NCBI GenBank assembly: GCA_039105265.1
Contig: JAPFFF010000021.1
Location: 1,984,001 to 2,048,000 of the forward strand
Reading direction: 5' to 3'
Length of the DNA stretch: 64,000 nucleotides
Source of the DNA: Tritrichomonas musculus
Lineage: Eukaryota > Parabasalia > Tritrichomonadida > Tritrichomonadidae
A model generated the notes under the pieces. It was not told the DNA's origin. It worked only from the letters and a program-made list of their open reading frames with translations, and ran no database searches. The translations under genes were made by a program, and so were the position numbers. Shown piece by piece: positions 49,501-59,409 of this stretch (positions are counted from its first letter, which is position 1; every line of letters starts with the position of its first letter).

Positions 49501-52500
49501 TTCACTCTTAGCTTTGTCTTTATCACTTTCACTTTTAGCTTTTTCACTTTCACTCTTAGCTTTGTCTTTTTCACTTTCACTTTTTTCTTTGTCTTTTTCT
49601 CTTTTGATTTTTTCACTTTCACTTTCATTTTTGTCTTTATCACTTTCACTTTTAGCTTTTTCACTTTCACTTTTAGCCTTTTCACTTTCACTCTTAGCTT
49701 TGTCTTTTTCTCTTTTGATTTTTTCACTTTCACTTTCATTTTTGTCTTTATCACTTTCACTTTTAGCCTTTTCACTTTTAGCTTTTTCACTTTCACTTTC
49801 ACTTTTGTCTTTATCACTTTCATTTTTAGCTTTTTCACTTTCACTTTCACTTTCAGCTTTAATTTTGCCATCTTCACTTTTTTCTTTGTCTTTGTCGCTT
49901 TCATCTTTACCTTTGCCATTTTCACTTTTTTCTTTGTCTTTGCCAATATCACTTTTAGACTTTTCACTTTCACTTTTTATTACATCGCTTCCGCTTTCTT
50001 TTTTAGCTTTAGCATCTTCATTGCTGCTTTTGTCATCTTCACTTTTGTCTTTGCCATTTTCACTATCATTTAATTTCTCGCTTGCGTCTTTATCAGCTTC
50101 ACTTTCTTTTTTACTTTTACTATCTTCACTCTTACTTTTCTCCACTTCACTATTATCTTTATCAGTCTCACTCTTGCTTTTGCTACTAATAGACTTGATA
50201 GCATCATTTTCGTCACTTTCTTTTGCTCTACCCTCATCACTTTTGTTTTTATCACACGTAGAATCTTCACCATCTTTCTTGGCTTGATTACCAATAAGAC
50301 TTGTTGATAACTGATTCAATATAATATCAGTTCCTTTTGTACTTAGTTTTGGATCATCACTATTCGCATTTTCTTCTTCTTTTTCTTGGCTTTCACTTTT
50401 GTTCTTTTCTTCTTCATTTTCAGAATCCTTTTTAATATCTTTTGAATTAGCATCAGAATCATTTTTACTGTCAAGTGATTTTCTAGCATCTTTTCTTCTA
50501 ATATGGCTTTCATCGTTAGATGAGTATGAATACTCTTTCTCTCCAAGTTCTTTAATACCCGATTTTTCATTTGAATCTGATTGTTCATTTTTAATTTCAC
50601 TGCTTTTATCGCCTTTCTTTTCGCTTTCGTCATCTTTGGCTTTACTATCCGCATCGTCTTCCTTTTCATAATCTTTATTTTCGATACCAGAATCAACTTT
50701 CTTTTCACTTTCTATTTCTTCCTCTTTAATTTCACTTTCATTTTTAATTTCTTCCTCTTTCTTTTCATTTTCACTTTCTTTATCTTTCTTTTCACTTCCA
50801 CTTTTGCTTTCTTCCTCTTTATTTTCACTTTCATTTTTTATTTCTTCCTCTTTATTTTCATTTTCATTTTCACTTTCTTTATCTTTATTTTCACTTCCAC
50901 TTTTGCTTTCTTTTTCTTTATTTTCACTTTCATTTTGGTTTTCTTCCTCTTTATTTTCATTTTCACCTTCTTCGTCTTTATTTTTTACTTTTCTTGAATT
51001 TTGAGTTTCTTTTTTATCTTGGTCTTCTTTAGAATCGAGCTTTTCAGCAGCAGAATCATTATTTTTATCGTTTTGTGATTCAGCTTCCTTATTTGAATCA
51101 CTTTTCTTTGCCTCCTTATCTTTGTCTGAAATATTGGTAAGACTTCCAATAAGTGAACTCGAAATTGATTCTATTCCTGATTCGTTATCTGCATCATTGT
51201 TACCTTCATGATTGGATTTCTGACCTTCAGCTTGGTCTTTATTTTCACTTTCTTTTGAATTTGATTCATCATTTTTATCATCATTAGAATGAGCTTCTTT
51301 ATTATTAATTGATTCGTTTGAAATGCTTTTTTCAATTGATTTTGGCTTTCCTGATGATGATAATGAAGCACGATTTTTATTTTGAGTTTCTTCATCAAGT
51401 TTTGATGAGTCGGATTTCAACTTTGATTCAGATTTTACATCAGATTTACTTTTTTGCTCATCATTATCATTCACATTTAACATATTAGAAATACCTGATC
51501 CAATTAAGTCAGATAAAGCCCCCTTTTCAGGATTATCTTTAGATTCTTTTTGATTGGATTTATCAACAGCAGAGGCATCATTTGATTCATTTTGCTTTTC
51601 ATCTTTATCACTCTTACTCTTATCTAAAGATTCGCTATTTTCTTTATTTTCTTTTTTATCTGTATGAACTTCGCTTTCATTATTTTCTTTGGCTTTGTCT
51701 TCTGGATTTCCTTGAACAAGAGTATCTAGTAACAAATTACTATCAAGCTTATTTTCTTGTTTAATTGGATCTTCATTATTTAATTCTTTTTCTTTGCTGC
51801 TATTTTCTTTCTCAGAGTTCGTTTTATTTGAAGGATCTTTGTTAATCTGGTCTGAATCTTCAGAATTTTTGCCTTTATCTTTATTTGATTCTTTTTGAAT
51901 ATCTTCTTTTGAATTGAGCTTGCTGCCATTCGAATCGCTTTGTCCTTTGCTTGGAATTGAACCATTGTCCGAATTGTTTTTACTATCGTGAGTATTATCA
52001 TCACTTTGATTTTTAATTTCTTCATTATTTCTTGATTCATTATCTTTATTTTCAGTTTCGCTCATCTTATTATTTTCATCGTTCATATCATTCTTTTTAA
52101 GAGATTGAGATAAAACATCTGAAAGAACATTTGTGATATTTGATTTGTTTTCAGCATTATTTGATTCATTTTCAGAATCATTTTTATTTTTAGTTTTTTC
52201 ATCAACATTATTATCACTATTTGCTTTTGAATTGCTTCCATCTGCTGCTGATAATTGCTTATTCGTTAATTGATCTTTTAAGATGTCATCTATTTTTGGC
52301 ATGATTTCTTCTTCTTCTTTTTTATTTTGATCTGCACTATTTGATTCTTTTTCTTTGCTGCTTTTTTCTTTTTCAGAGTTTGATTGATTTGAGAGGTTTT
52401 TATTTGCTTGCTGATTTTCCGGCTTATTACTATCATCATTTAGTTTATTTAATGCTGAATTTATAAAGTTATCTAAAACACCAGCTGAATTTTGGTCTTG

Positions 52501-54033
52501 CTGATTATTTGAAGCATTATCTGTATTATCTTTGTCCCTATGTTTCTTGCGCTTATGCCTATGAGGATTATTTGAATTAGATGACTCATTATTGATTTCT
52601 TTTGGACTTGTTTGAACGTTTGAATTGATTTTATCATCATTATCAGCTTTAGAGGGAATTAGATCATTTTTGCTATATGTTGAAGAATGTTGAGATTGTT
52701 GCATTGATTCCAATATATCTTTTTCGTTATCTTCGACTAATATATCATTAGTTTGCTCTGGGTTTAATTTCTTAGGGAGATCAGTTTTTTGGCTTTTGCT
52801 TTTATTTTTATTTGTAGTATGACTATCTAATATCGGAGGAGGAAGTTGGTCTTTCTTCTTCTTTTCTTTCGGATTTTGATGGTATTTTGCGTTTATTTGT
52901 ATTTTTGACGGACCGTTTGTTGGCTTTTGAATATTTGTCTTTGTATGCAAAATTTTATTGTTTTGCTTTGGACTTAACATATCATTTTCACTGTTTGCTT
53001 GATTAGAATGAATCTTTGGCCGAACAATAGATGCATTTCTATTTGGGGTATCACTTAAATTGACTTCTGTACTTGGATATTGATCAGGATTTAAAATTTG
53101 ATCTATTTGAGTATTTAATTCAGTTTGAAGTTCACACACTTGGTCTTCTTGATCATCATTGTGTTTTGATAAAGGCTTTTGTGAGACCATATCAGCGTAA
53201 TTAAGATTATGCTTCCCGCTTTGGAGAGGTTTTGCTTTCAAAAGCGCTTTTGGCGATTTTGTTTCAACATCTCTAACAGAAGAAATTTTCTTTTTCTTTA
53301 CTTGATCTTTTTCATCGTGATTGCTCATTATTTCTTTTTCAATTGGAGGTAATTCGTTACACATTTCATCTAAAGTTGAAATTCCTTGCTTTTTATTATT
53401 TTTTATATTTGGAGATTTTGCTCGTGTTGCTTGTTTTGGTTCATTTTCGACTAATTTTGGCGGCTTATTTGCCATAGGAGTAATAGGCCTTACTCGATGA
53501 GGACCTGAACTTGATGAAAATAAGTTTTCATCTAGCTTCCTCATTCTTGCTAACGCTGATTTTTGATCAGGTCTTGCAATTTTTGGCTTATCATCAATTT
53601 TCTCTGACAATTGACTCCTTGGCGATTGATTTGCCGGCATTGCAATTGTTTTTGGATGTTGTTGTGTTAAAAAAAACTTGGACATTTCATTCAAATTATC
53701 ATCTTCATTCAAATTTTTCCAATTAATTCTTTCGCCTGAAGGAGTCATATATGTCGGAGGGCGTGATGCTGCAGCTTTTTCATTTGATTGGTTTGGATCA
53801 TATAATAAAGAGAGTAAATAATCAGCTCTCGCCTTTGCTTTGATTCGTTGATTAGCTTTTAAATTATTTGAATTTTCGAAATGTTTTGTATTTGGGGGAA
53901 ATTGATTAATTGTTGCGTCACCAGTTGGTGTTGCTTTTTTTATTTTTTGCAATTTACCAATATGAGACGTATAATATTTATCCTGCTGTTTTAGTTCGAC
54001 AGTCGTATTTTGGCAACGTTCAGGACGCCTCAT
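46543..54033 (-). CDS. Giant Lys/Ser/Glu-rich low-complexity protein (2496 residues)
   Basis: A single frame of 7.5 kb from ATG 54033. The N-terminal 150 residues are the least biased part (ARADYLLSLLYDPNQSNEKA, PTYMTPSGERINWKNLNEDD). From about residue 400 to 1900 the protein is made almost only of Lys, Ser, Glu, Asp and Asn. Residues about 1400-1730 form short repeats of SEKAKSE with SESEK insertions and a larger SDKDKNESESEK(I/F)KREKDK block. A 53-residue unit is duplicated in tandem near 1900-1990. The C-terminal 250 residues are again more ordinary and basic (SSSSTSRSSSRKGSPRP). Composition implies extended, probably disordered or single-helix structure and heavy phosphorylation potential. 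No domain or localisation signal is recognised; function unknown. Confidence 0.85.
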   Translation of the reverse strand: MRRPERCQNTTVELKQQDKYYTSHIGKLQKIKKATPTGDATINQFPPNTKHFENSNNLKANQRIKAKARADYLLSLLYDPNQSNEKAAASRPPTYMTPSGERINWKNLNEDDNLNEMSKFFLTQQHPKTIAMPANQSPRSQLSEKIDDKPKIARPDQKSALARMRKLDENLFSSSSGPHRVRPITPMANKPPKLVENEPKQATRAKSPNIKNNKKQGISTLDEMCNELPPIEKEIMSNHDEKDQVKKKKISSVRDVETKSPKALLKAKPLQSGKHNLNYADMVSQKPLSKHNDDQEDQVCELQTELNTQIDQILNPDQYPSTEVNLSDTPNRNASIVRPKIHSNQANSENDMLSPKQNNKILHTKTNIQKPTNGPSKIQINAKYHQNPKEKKKKDQLPPPILDSHTTNKNKSKSQKTDLPKKLNPEQTNDILVEDNEKDILESMQQSQHSSTYSKNDLIPSKADNDDKINSNVQTSPKEINNESSNSNNPHRHKRKKHRDKDNTDNASNNQQDQNSAGVLDNFINSALNKLNDDSNKPENQQANKNLSNQSNSEKEKSSKEKESNSADQNKKEEEEIMPKIDDILKDQLTNKQLSAADGSNSKANSDNNVDEKTKNKNDSENESNNAENKSNITNVLSDVLSQSLKKNDMNDENNKMSETENKDNESRNNEEIKNQSDDNTHDSKNNSDNGSIPSKGQSDSNGSKLNSKEDIQKESNKDKGKNSEDSDQINKDPSNKTNSEKENSSKEKELNNEDPIKQENKLDSNLLLDTLVQGNPEDKAKENNESEVHTDKKENKENSESLDKSKSDKDEKQNESNDASAVDKSNQKESKDNPEKGALSDLIGSGISNMLNVNDNDEQKSKSDVKSESKLKSDSSKLDEETQNKNRASLSSSGKPKSIEKSISNESINNKEAHSNDDKNDESNSKESENKDQAEGQKSNHEGNNDADNESGIESISSSLIGSLTNISDKDKEAKKSDSNKEAESQNDKNNDSAAEKLDSKEDQDKKETQNSRKVKNKDEEGENENKEEENQNESENKEKESKSGSENKDKESENENENKEEEIKNESENKEEESKSGSEKKDKESENEKKEEEIKNESEIKEEEIESEKKVDSGIENKDYEKEDDADSKAKDDESEKKGDKSSEIKNEQSDSNEKSGIKELGEKEYSYSSNDESHIRRKDARKSLDSKNDSDANSKDIKKDSENEEEKNKSESQEKEEENANSDDPKLSTKGTDIILNQLSTSLIGNQAKKDGEDSTCDKNKSDEGRAKESDENDAIKSISSKSKSETDKDNSEVEKSKSEDSKSKKESEADKDASEKLNDSENGKDKSEDDKSSNEDAKAKKESGSDVIKSESEKSKSDIGKDKEKSENGKGKDESDKDKEKSEDGKIKAESESESEKAKNESDKDKSESESEKAKSEKAKSESDKDKNESESEKIKREKDKAKSESEKAKSESEKAKSESDKDKNESESEKIKREKDKEKSESEKDKAKSESEKAKSESDKDKAKSESEKAKSESEKAKSESEKDKAKSESEKAKSESEKAKSESEKAKSESEKAKSESDKDKNESESEKFKREKDKEKSESEKDKANSESEKAKSKSEKAKSESEKAKSESESEKAKSESEKAKSESEKAKSESEKAKSESESEKAKSESEKAKSESEKAKSESEKAKSESEKAKSESEKAKSESESEKAKSESEKAKSESEKAKSESEKAKSESEKAKSEKDKDKSEDDKSKAENDKSSSKVSKNESEANKSESDKNKSESAKSKKESETGKSDDGKKLNGKSSSDEDGQQKDAKSKSKSEVGKIKDGVESDKTNNEDGTKEDKSAKALAKQVNDDEIESTQAKKDDEKSQEEGEISSTETAAKVKRDKSLSEKVSPNKDDDKSESSKKSSKSKSSKIDSELKDSDQTEGNENDQKAKKNTKNKSSKNESSKEETDESESDQKSKKSSIIDSELKDSDQTEGNENDQKAKKNTKNNKSSKNESSKEESDESNESDQKVNKRSKNKSSKINKNKEEKDESDHREKKSKKGKKSNQKDNNENESSEASLSSDSSSYEQRHRHKKRGKNHRHHHRHNSEVNDENAQNPKTKENKKISASEVIIEEEEEDVEYNYSDTTEKMKKAIQQTAVLIDIENSKTKKNTKLIRSKHSKQEGEDDIKNTTSTSETETFIQSIDNLYENSLKKLEKEKAVKKQSDTNALKKVNDEKTFKKVNDKNAIKKSKKTSVQVETFISDNESKINNNEIYKQKSNKVDSQTQGNLYQESSQSRSRHKQKQHSHHQISATAEVNARKLMETPKQIAFAETQTYIPFDSSNNNSSYPASDVSTLSNSFHSVTMGSYPVRPSKPAVFDFTTMDDDKDDDREDIEQIAKNRSNQLVQDIIIMKRKFKKSPKVNDKEMKLMSDGSRIIKNPLNVDYSTPRTYVDDNLMTPSQPMSTHRFHEFSSHKKIPTSATKNMPSSSSTSRSSSRKGSPRPNAPNTKKAGEPQKDIRFL
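48061..48338 (-). repeat. 159-bp in-frame tandem duplication in the giant gene
   Basis: CTTGCTGCTTTCATTTTTAG begins at 48061 and again at 48220, a 159-bp (53-codon) spacing. The sequence following matches closely for over 100 bp. Each encodes a DSELKDSDQTEGNENDQKAK unit. Confidence 0.85.
48850..49840 (-). repeat. 21-bp coding minisatellite (SEKAKSE units)
   Basis: About 1 kb of tandem 21-bp units (plus-strand phrase AGCTTTTTCACTTTCACT) with frequent 6-bp CTTTCA insertions. A longer block encodes SDKDKNESESEK and is repeated at least three times, near 49310, 49600 and 49720. All unit lengths are multiples of three. Several frames on both strands stay open across the array, producing false long frames. 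Confidence 0.9.
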
Positions 54034-54436
54034 TTTTCTTTTTTTTATTTTGAATAATCTTTTGAATTTTATTCAATTAATTAATTCAAATTATATTTTT
54101 ATGCTCACAAAATTAACTAAACGCACAATTCTAATAACGAACTAAAATCGTTTTTTTAAATTTTGTCAAATCCCATCTATTGAATTAATTATTTTTATTG
54201 GAAAGAAGAGAAACAATTAATTATACATTTAATTTACCATATATATAAACCATTTATTTGATTGAATAAAAGCATATCAGAAAAAAAAAAAAATGATCGT
54301 TATATTGATGTATTTCAAATAAAAATAATCGTCTTAATAAAATAACAAAATTTGAGTTATTTGAATATTTGCTTTTTTATGTGATTTAAAGGGCAATAAA
54401 AATATAAAATATATATAAAGATATTTTAAACTAAAA
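54034..54436. other. AT-rich intergenic region
   Basis: It separates the starts of the giant gene and the 3' end of the RhoGEF gene. No feature is recognised. Confidence 0.6.
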
Positions 54437-57400
54437 TTAATTCTCAACAACTTTCAAATAAGGCAAGTTCTCGTCGATCATTTTCGATTTCTTTTCTTCA
54501 AAAGATTCTTTAGATAATTCTGTAGCTGTATCATTTGGCAATTGAACTACTAAATCATCTGTAGAAATTTCTTTTCCAAGAACTTGATTGATCTTCTGCA
54601 ATATTGCATCAAATGCATCTTCAGCAGAAAAATATAAAATATGTGTTTTTTTAGATACATCTGAAACTTTAAGGACCAAAGATCCATTCTTTTTAAAGGA
54701 CTTGATTTGATTTTCAAGTCCTTCGTTTTCGATGAATAGATTAAAAGCATTTTTAGCTTTCATAACCATTTGCTGTCTCTGGAGAAGAGAAAGCTCTGAT
54801 ATATCAATTCCAAACTTTCGACAAAAATCATTCTCATTAAATGTTGAAGATAATTTAATATCAGGGTCAGGAACAAAATCTGATTGAACTGGGCTTGAAT
54901 TTTTGAGGATTGCTGATTGAACCGGCGGACGTGAAATTGATCGTAACGGTGGACTTTTGATATCTAATTTTGATGGAGGCAATGGGTGAGACGAGCATGA
55001 ATGAGTAGAGGGATGATCAAGAGGAGTACTTGTAGATACTTGTTTCTTTTCGTTAGCCGATGAATAAGAATTTCTTGCATTTAAATCTCTCTTTTCAGTT
55101 TTTGGTGTTTCTGGCTCTATAATTTTTTCGCTTTCGTCAGCTTTTTCCGTTTCTTCTATTTTTTCGTTTTCTTCTTCTTTTTCAATTTCTTCAATTTTTT
55201 CTTCTTCTTCTTCTTCCTTTTCTTTTTCTTTTTCAGTTTCTTCTATTTTTTCAGTTTCATTATTATCACTATTTTCCGTTTCATCATTATTATCAGTTTC
55301 ATCGTCATTGCTTGAATCGCTTGATTTAGCTTCATTAGTATAATTAGAAGATAAGGATGGTACTACTGTATTTGCTCTTTTCCTTTTATCTTGACTTGTT
55401 TCAAGATGCTTCTTCTTCATATTTTGTATATCATGATCATCAGATGGATTCAAAATTGATTTTTTAGATGAATGAGTTTTGAAATGTGACGATGATACAC
55501 TTTTTACGCTTTCACATCGAGTTAAATCTGGACTTGAACAGGTTTCCTCTTGCGAGTTTTTCAAGCTTCTCTTTTTATCTTTTTCCTTAAATAATTTATT
55601 CTTTTGCAATTCTGCCATTAATTCATTTTGACTATGAGTTCCAAGTTGTACAGAATTTCTTGAATTTTTTTGATCTTCTTCTATCTTCTTTTTATCTGTA
55701 TCAGCAAGATCATTTGTTGATCGAGTATTTGACTTTGCTTTAATTTCAGGAGTAGTCGAATTTTCAGAATCTGAATTATTTGTACTTAAGCCAATTGAAT
55801 ATTTAATTCTATCTCTTGATTTTGGTTTAACTTCTACATATTCCCTTTCACTATCAAATCCTTCTTCTGTATCAATAATATAAGAAGAGCTGAAAGAAAC
55901 TTTTGATGCCGAATCTACACCACCATAAAGAAGTGCACGATTCTCGGTAAGCTGAACAAAAGCGAATTTAGATACATAAAAAGGTATATTTCCGTATTCT
56001 GTAAAATCTGTAAGAATTTTGTTATCTTCTAACGAAATAACAACAGTGTTAGCAGGCATATAATTCTTTTGAAATCCTCCTATGATGAATAAATAATCTT
56101 GACTAAGAACAACAGATTTATGTGAGAACCTTGATTTTAATTTTATATCACTAAATTGCTTCCATTCCTTTGTGGTGAAATTAAAAGAATACATATCTGA
56201 TGAAACACCTTTGCTTGTTTTACCGCCATAAATAATCATTTCATCATGATAAACAGTGGCTGAATGATAATATCTTCCAGATGGGGTTTTAGAACCTTCA
56301 GCAGGTTTAACATGCTTAAATTCATTTTTTTCTGGGTTAAAAATAAGAACATCATTTAAAAGTTTTTCTCCGTTTCTACCTCCAAAAATGTAAAATTTAT
56401 CATTGTAAAGAACAGTTGTATGACCATAGCGTAAGTTTGTAGTGGGAGCAGCAACTTTTGACCAGTCTCCCCCTTGAGAGCGCCAAATATCTCCAAGGAT
56501 GTTTTTAGGACCTTGTCCAAATAATAAATACATATAATCTTTATAAGGAACCATTGTATGAAAAGAACGCTGTGGCAAACTTGATGCGTCCTGAGAGCTC
56601 CATTTATCATTATCAATATCATATATTATTACGTTTGTATTATATGCATTATTTTGATTCATACCTCCAGTAAAGTATGCTTTTTTCTTGAATAATATAC
56701 CATCATGGCCGCTCAAAGGATAAATTTGTTCTCCCATTTCAATATCTGTCCATTTAGCAAATTTATTTTTATCGTTAATATTTGATAATTGATTAGTACG
56801 AACTTTATTAAATGAATCCATCCAAACTGATTTTTCCGAATAACTTTCAAAAGTTAAAACATACTCTTTCTGAAATATATTTGCAATGATCGAATCTGCA
56901 GTTGGACGCCCATTGCAAAATTGAAATTCAGTTACTTGTATAAATTGATTGTTGTCATCTCCAAAAATGATCGACTGTCCTTTTTTTGTTTTAATTGCTA
57001 AAAAAACAATGTCATTAAATAAATATAAAATCCCAGATTGATTTTTTGGTTTTGAAATTTTAACAGGCTTTTGAATAACAAATTCACGGCCGTCTTCTGC
57101 AATGCAATGATTCGTTATTTTTTCAATTTCTTCTATTTCAACAAGTTGTTTAATTTTGTGTGCGGCTTGATCGAGGCTTTTGTTTGCTGAATCGATTTCA
57201 TTAAGTGCTTTTGCGAGATAAGGCTTGTCAGGATGGAAATCAGGCGTGTATTTTAGTAAATCACGAATTAATAAAGGATAACGAGGATACCTTTGAACTG
57301 GTGTTATATAATAAGACATAAAAGTTTTTCCAGATTCATTTTGATCTTCAATCTCTCTAAACCTAGCAAGTGCATCTGAGCGAGTGAGTTTATTTTTAAT

Positions 57401-58291
57401 CATTTCATCAACAGCATTATAATTTGAAATAAATGAAAGCGAAACTTTAAAACTGTCTACAAAATTTAAAAAAACAGGGCCAAATTCTGAGGCGTAATTA
57501 ACAGTTATTCTCTTCAATTCTCCAAGAAGTCTTTTGTGAGTATCAACAATACAAGGTACATCACGAAATATAAATTTTAGTTGGATTTTATCAAAAATTT
57601 TTGAATTTGTAATTCTTTTTTTATAAAATTGGTCGAGTTGAAAGAGATCTGCAACAAAAGATTCTTCACTAGAAATAACTTCAGAAGAAATTTGGCATCG
57701 TTTAGAAATACTGCTCAAAGTATCATCAGGTATTTTGCAAGAAAAAGTAAATAAAGGAGTTGTCTGATTTAATTTAATTTGATTGATTGATAAATCGAGC
57801 ATTTCAGAAACAGAATAATTCGAATCTAAATCGGTTTCATTGTCGTTTTCGGATTTGAAAAATTTTGCATCTTCGCATCCTATATTAAATAATTTTGAAG
57901 CAAGAGGAATTAAATCAGATACCGTTTTACAACTACTTGGATTATAATCAACAGACATTTCTGGAAAAGTGTGTTCTGTGAATTGCGTTTTAATTGAAAA
58001 AGTCAATGAATTTGTATTAAGATTTGTTTTGGGTAAGATAGTTAAATTAAAATTGGTCGGTGGGTATTTGCTAAGAGTTTTTCCTTCAATGAGAATTAAT
58101 TGTTTATATTCATTAAGCGGAACAGTATCTGGTTCAAGAGGTTTTCGATAAAGTGGCGTAGAAATAAGCAAAATTTCATCTTTTGCTTTTAAATAATCTT
58201 TAATTTGGGCGGCAGTCTTGCTTTCAAGGTCTTTTGATGGAACAAATTCATTTGGTTTTTGCCAACGATGGATGCAAACGCAGGTACTCAT
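54437..58291 (-). CDS. RhoGEF with DH, PH and kelch-repeat domains
   Basis: 1284 residues from ATG 58291. Residues 1-195 look like one or two small ubiquitin-like or RA-like folds. Residues about 203-390 form a Dbl-homology domain: EVISSEESFVADLFQL at the CR1 start, and the conserved QNESGKTFMSYYITPVQRYPRYPLLIRDLLKYT stretch (here in two parts) is the CR3 signature. A PH domain follows (about 395-497, ending SEKSVWMDSFNKV). Residues about 525-820 are six kelch-type repeats (SFHTMVPYKDYMYLLFGQGP, RYGHTTVLYNDKFYIFGGRN, RYYHSATVYHDEMIIYGGKT). Then come Ser-rich and Glu-rich low-complexity segments and a final ubiquitin-like/RA-like C-terminus. It should load GTP on Rho/Rac GTPases at membranes, with the kelch propeller binding a partner. 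DH plus kelch is an uncommon fusion. Confidence 0.9.
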   Translation of the reverse strand: MSTCVCIHRWQKPNEFVPSKDLESKTAAQIKDYLKAKDEILLISTPLYRKPLEPDTVPLNEYKQLILIEGKTLSKYPPTNFNLTILPKTNLNTNSLTFSIKTQFTEHTFPEMSVDYNPSSCKTVSDLIPLASKLFNIGCEDAKFFKSENDNETDLDSNYSVSEMLDLSINQIKLNQTTPLFTFSCKIPDDTLSSISKRCQISSEVISSEESFVADLFQLDQFYKKRITNSKIFDKIQLKFIFRDVPCIVDTHKRLLGELKRITVNYASEFGPVFLNFVDSFKVSLSFISNYNAVDEMIKNKLTRSDALARFREIEDQNESGKTFMSYYITPVQRYPRYPLLIRDLLKYTPDFHPDKPYLAKALNEIDSANKSLDQAAHKIKQLVEIEEIEKITNHCIAEDGREFVIQKPVKISKPKNQSGILYLFNDIVFLAIKTKKGQSIIFGDDNNQFIQVTEFQFCNGRPTADSIIANIFQKEYVLTFESYSEKSVWMDSFNKVRTNQLSNINDKNKFAKWTDIEMGEQIYPLSGHDGILFKKKAYFTGGMNQNNAYNTNVIIYDIDNDKWSSQDASSLPQRSFHTMVPYKDYMYLLFGQGPKNILGDIWRSQGGDWSKVAAPTTNLRYGHTTVLYNDKFYIFGGRNGEKLLNDVLIFNPEKNEFKHVKPAEGSKTPSGRYYHSATVYHDEMIIYGGKTSKGVSSDMYSFNFTTKEWKQFSDIKLKSRFSHKSVVLSQDYLFIIGGFQKNYMPANTVVISLEDNKILTDFTEYGNIPFYVSKFAFVQLTENRALLYGGVDSASKVSFSSSYIIDTEEGFDSEREYVEVKPKSRDRIKYSIGLSTNNSDSENSTTPEIKAKSNTRSTNDLADTDKKKIEEDQKNSRNSVQLGTHSQNELMAELQKNKLFKEKDKKRSLKNSQEETCSSPDLTRCESVKSVSSSHFKTHSSKKSILNPSDDHDIQNMKKKHLETSQDKRKRANTVVPSLSSNYTNEAKSSDSSNDDETDNNDETENSDNNETEKIEETEKEKEKEEEEEEKIEEIEKEEENEKIEETEKADESEKIIEPETPKTEKRDLNARNSYSSANEKKQVSTSTPLDHPSTHSCSSHPLPPSKLDIKSPPLRSISRPPVQSAILKNSSPVQSDFVPDPDIKLSSTFNENDFCRKFGIDISELSLLQRQQMVMKAKNAFNLFIENEGLENQIKSFKKNGSLVLKVSDVSKKTHILYFSAEDAFDAILQKINQVLGKEISTDDLVVQLPNDTATELSKESFEEKKSKMIDENLPYLKVVEN

Positions 58292-59409
58292 ATAAGTATA
58301 AATTTAATTTGAAATAGAGTTTTAAAATTCAGAAAATATTAAATGACAAAAGATGATTTTTTCTCTAATCCAATAGAATGACAAGCAAACTTTTTCCGAA
58401 AATATAAGCTTTTGTTAAGAAAATAATTTCAAATTTCTATAAAATAAATTCAATATTTACACAAATTTCAATTAATTTAATAATCACAATTTATATTTTT
58501 TCTTTATCAATTTTGAATTTTTATTAATGCAAATGATATTTATATAAATAGTTTTATTTTTAATAAATATTTTTCAAGCAAGTATACAATAAAATTGCAT
58601 TTTAATTAAGATTAAGCCCATTTCAAAGATAGCAAAGTTAATGATTTATATCTTATTTTTCTCAAATTTGTATTAAGATATATGTAATATTATTTTATAT
58701 ATATATATTAAAATCTTGACATAAAAAATATACGCTAATAAAGTAAGAAACAAATTGAAAATGAGAAATAATTGATGGAATTTAAAGATCTATTACAAAA
58801 AATTCATTCAATAAAAAAGGATCCTGAATTTTATTCACCTTAGTTAAACTTAGATATATTTATACTCAAGAGATATGAAAAAAAATTATAATTGACAAAT
58901 TAAAATAATTAACCAATTCCATGGTAAATCACAGAAAGGAAGGTTTACAGAATTGTCAGTTATATTGATTCAGAAAGCTTTTGAAAATATTATGCGTCAG
59001 AAATGAGCTCAGATTGTATCGTCATCTATGGTCAGAAACACTGATCATTGATCAACATAACAAAAATCTTTTTGAGATTATACCAAATTTAATTTTTTTT
59101 GTCATCTATTATTCATTTCTTTTGCAAATCGTATACTAAAAAAAGCAGATTTAATATACTCACAATTTCTCTTCATTTAAATATTTTTTTACCAATTTGA
59201 TATATTTATATTTTGAAATGAACTAGGGTTTTGTGATTTTTTATCAATTTATATGAATTGATATGCATTTATATATATAAATATCTTTTATGTATGAAAA
59301 TAAATTTTAATAGTAAAGGAAAAATTTGATATAATTTTTTTTTTGGAAATGTTAAAGAAGTTTAAAAAAAAATTTTTGAATAAGCATATTTAAAAAAAAT
59401 TGCATAAGT
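58292..59409. other. AT-rich intergenic region
   Basis: About 1.1 kb between divergent starts of the RhoGEF and PPME1 genes. No gene, RNA or repeat ends are recognised; a short (AT)n run lies near 58695. Confidence 0.6.

Noticed and set aside
48341-50287. 648- and 475-codon plus-strand frames (Ser/Leu-rich and Phe/Thr-rich)
   Set aside because: They are complements of the KSE repeat array in the minus-strand gene. Their composition is dictated by the repeats and they lack any other support.
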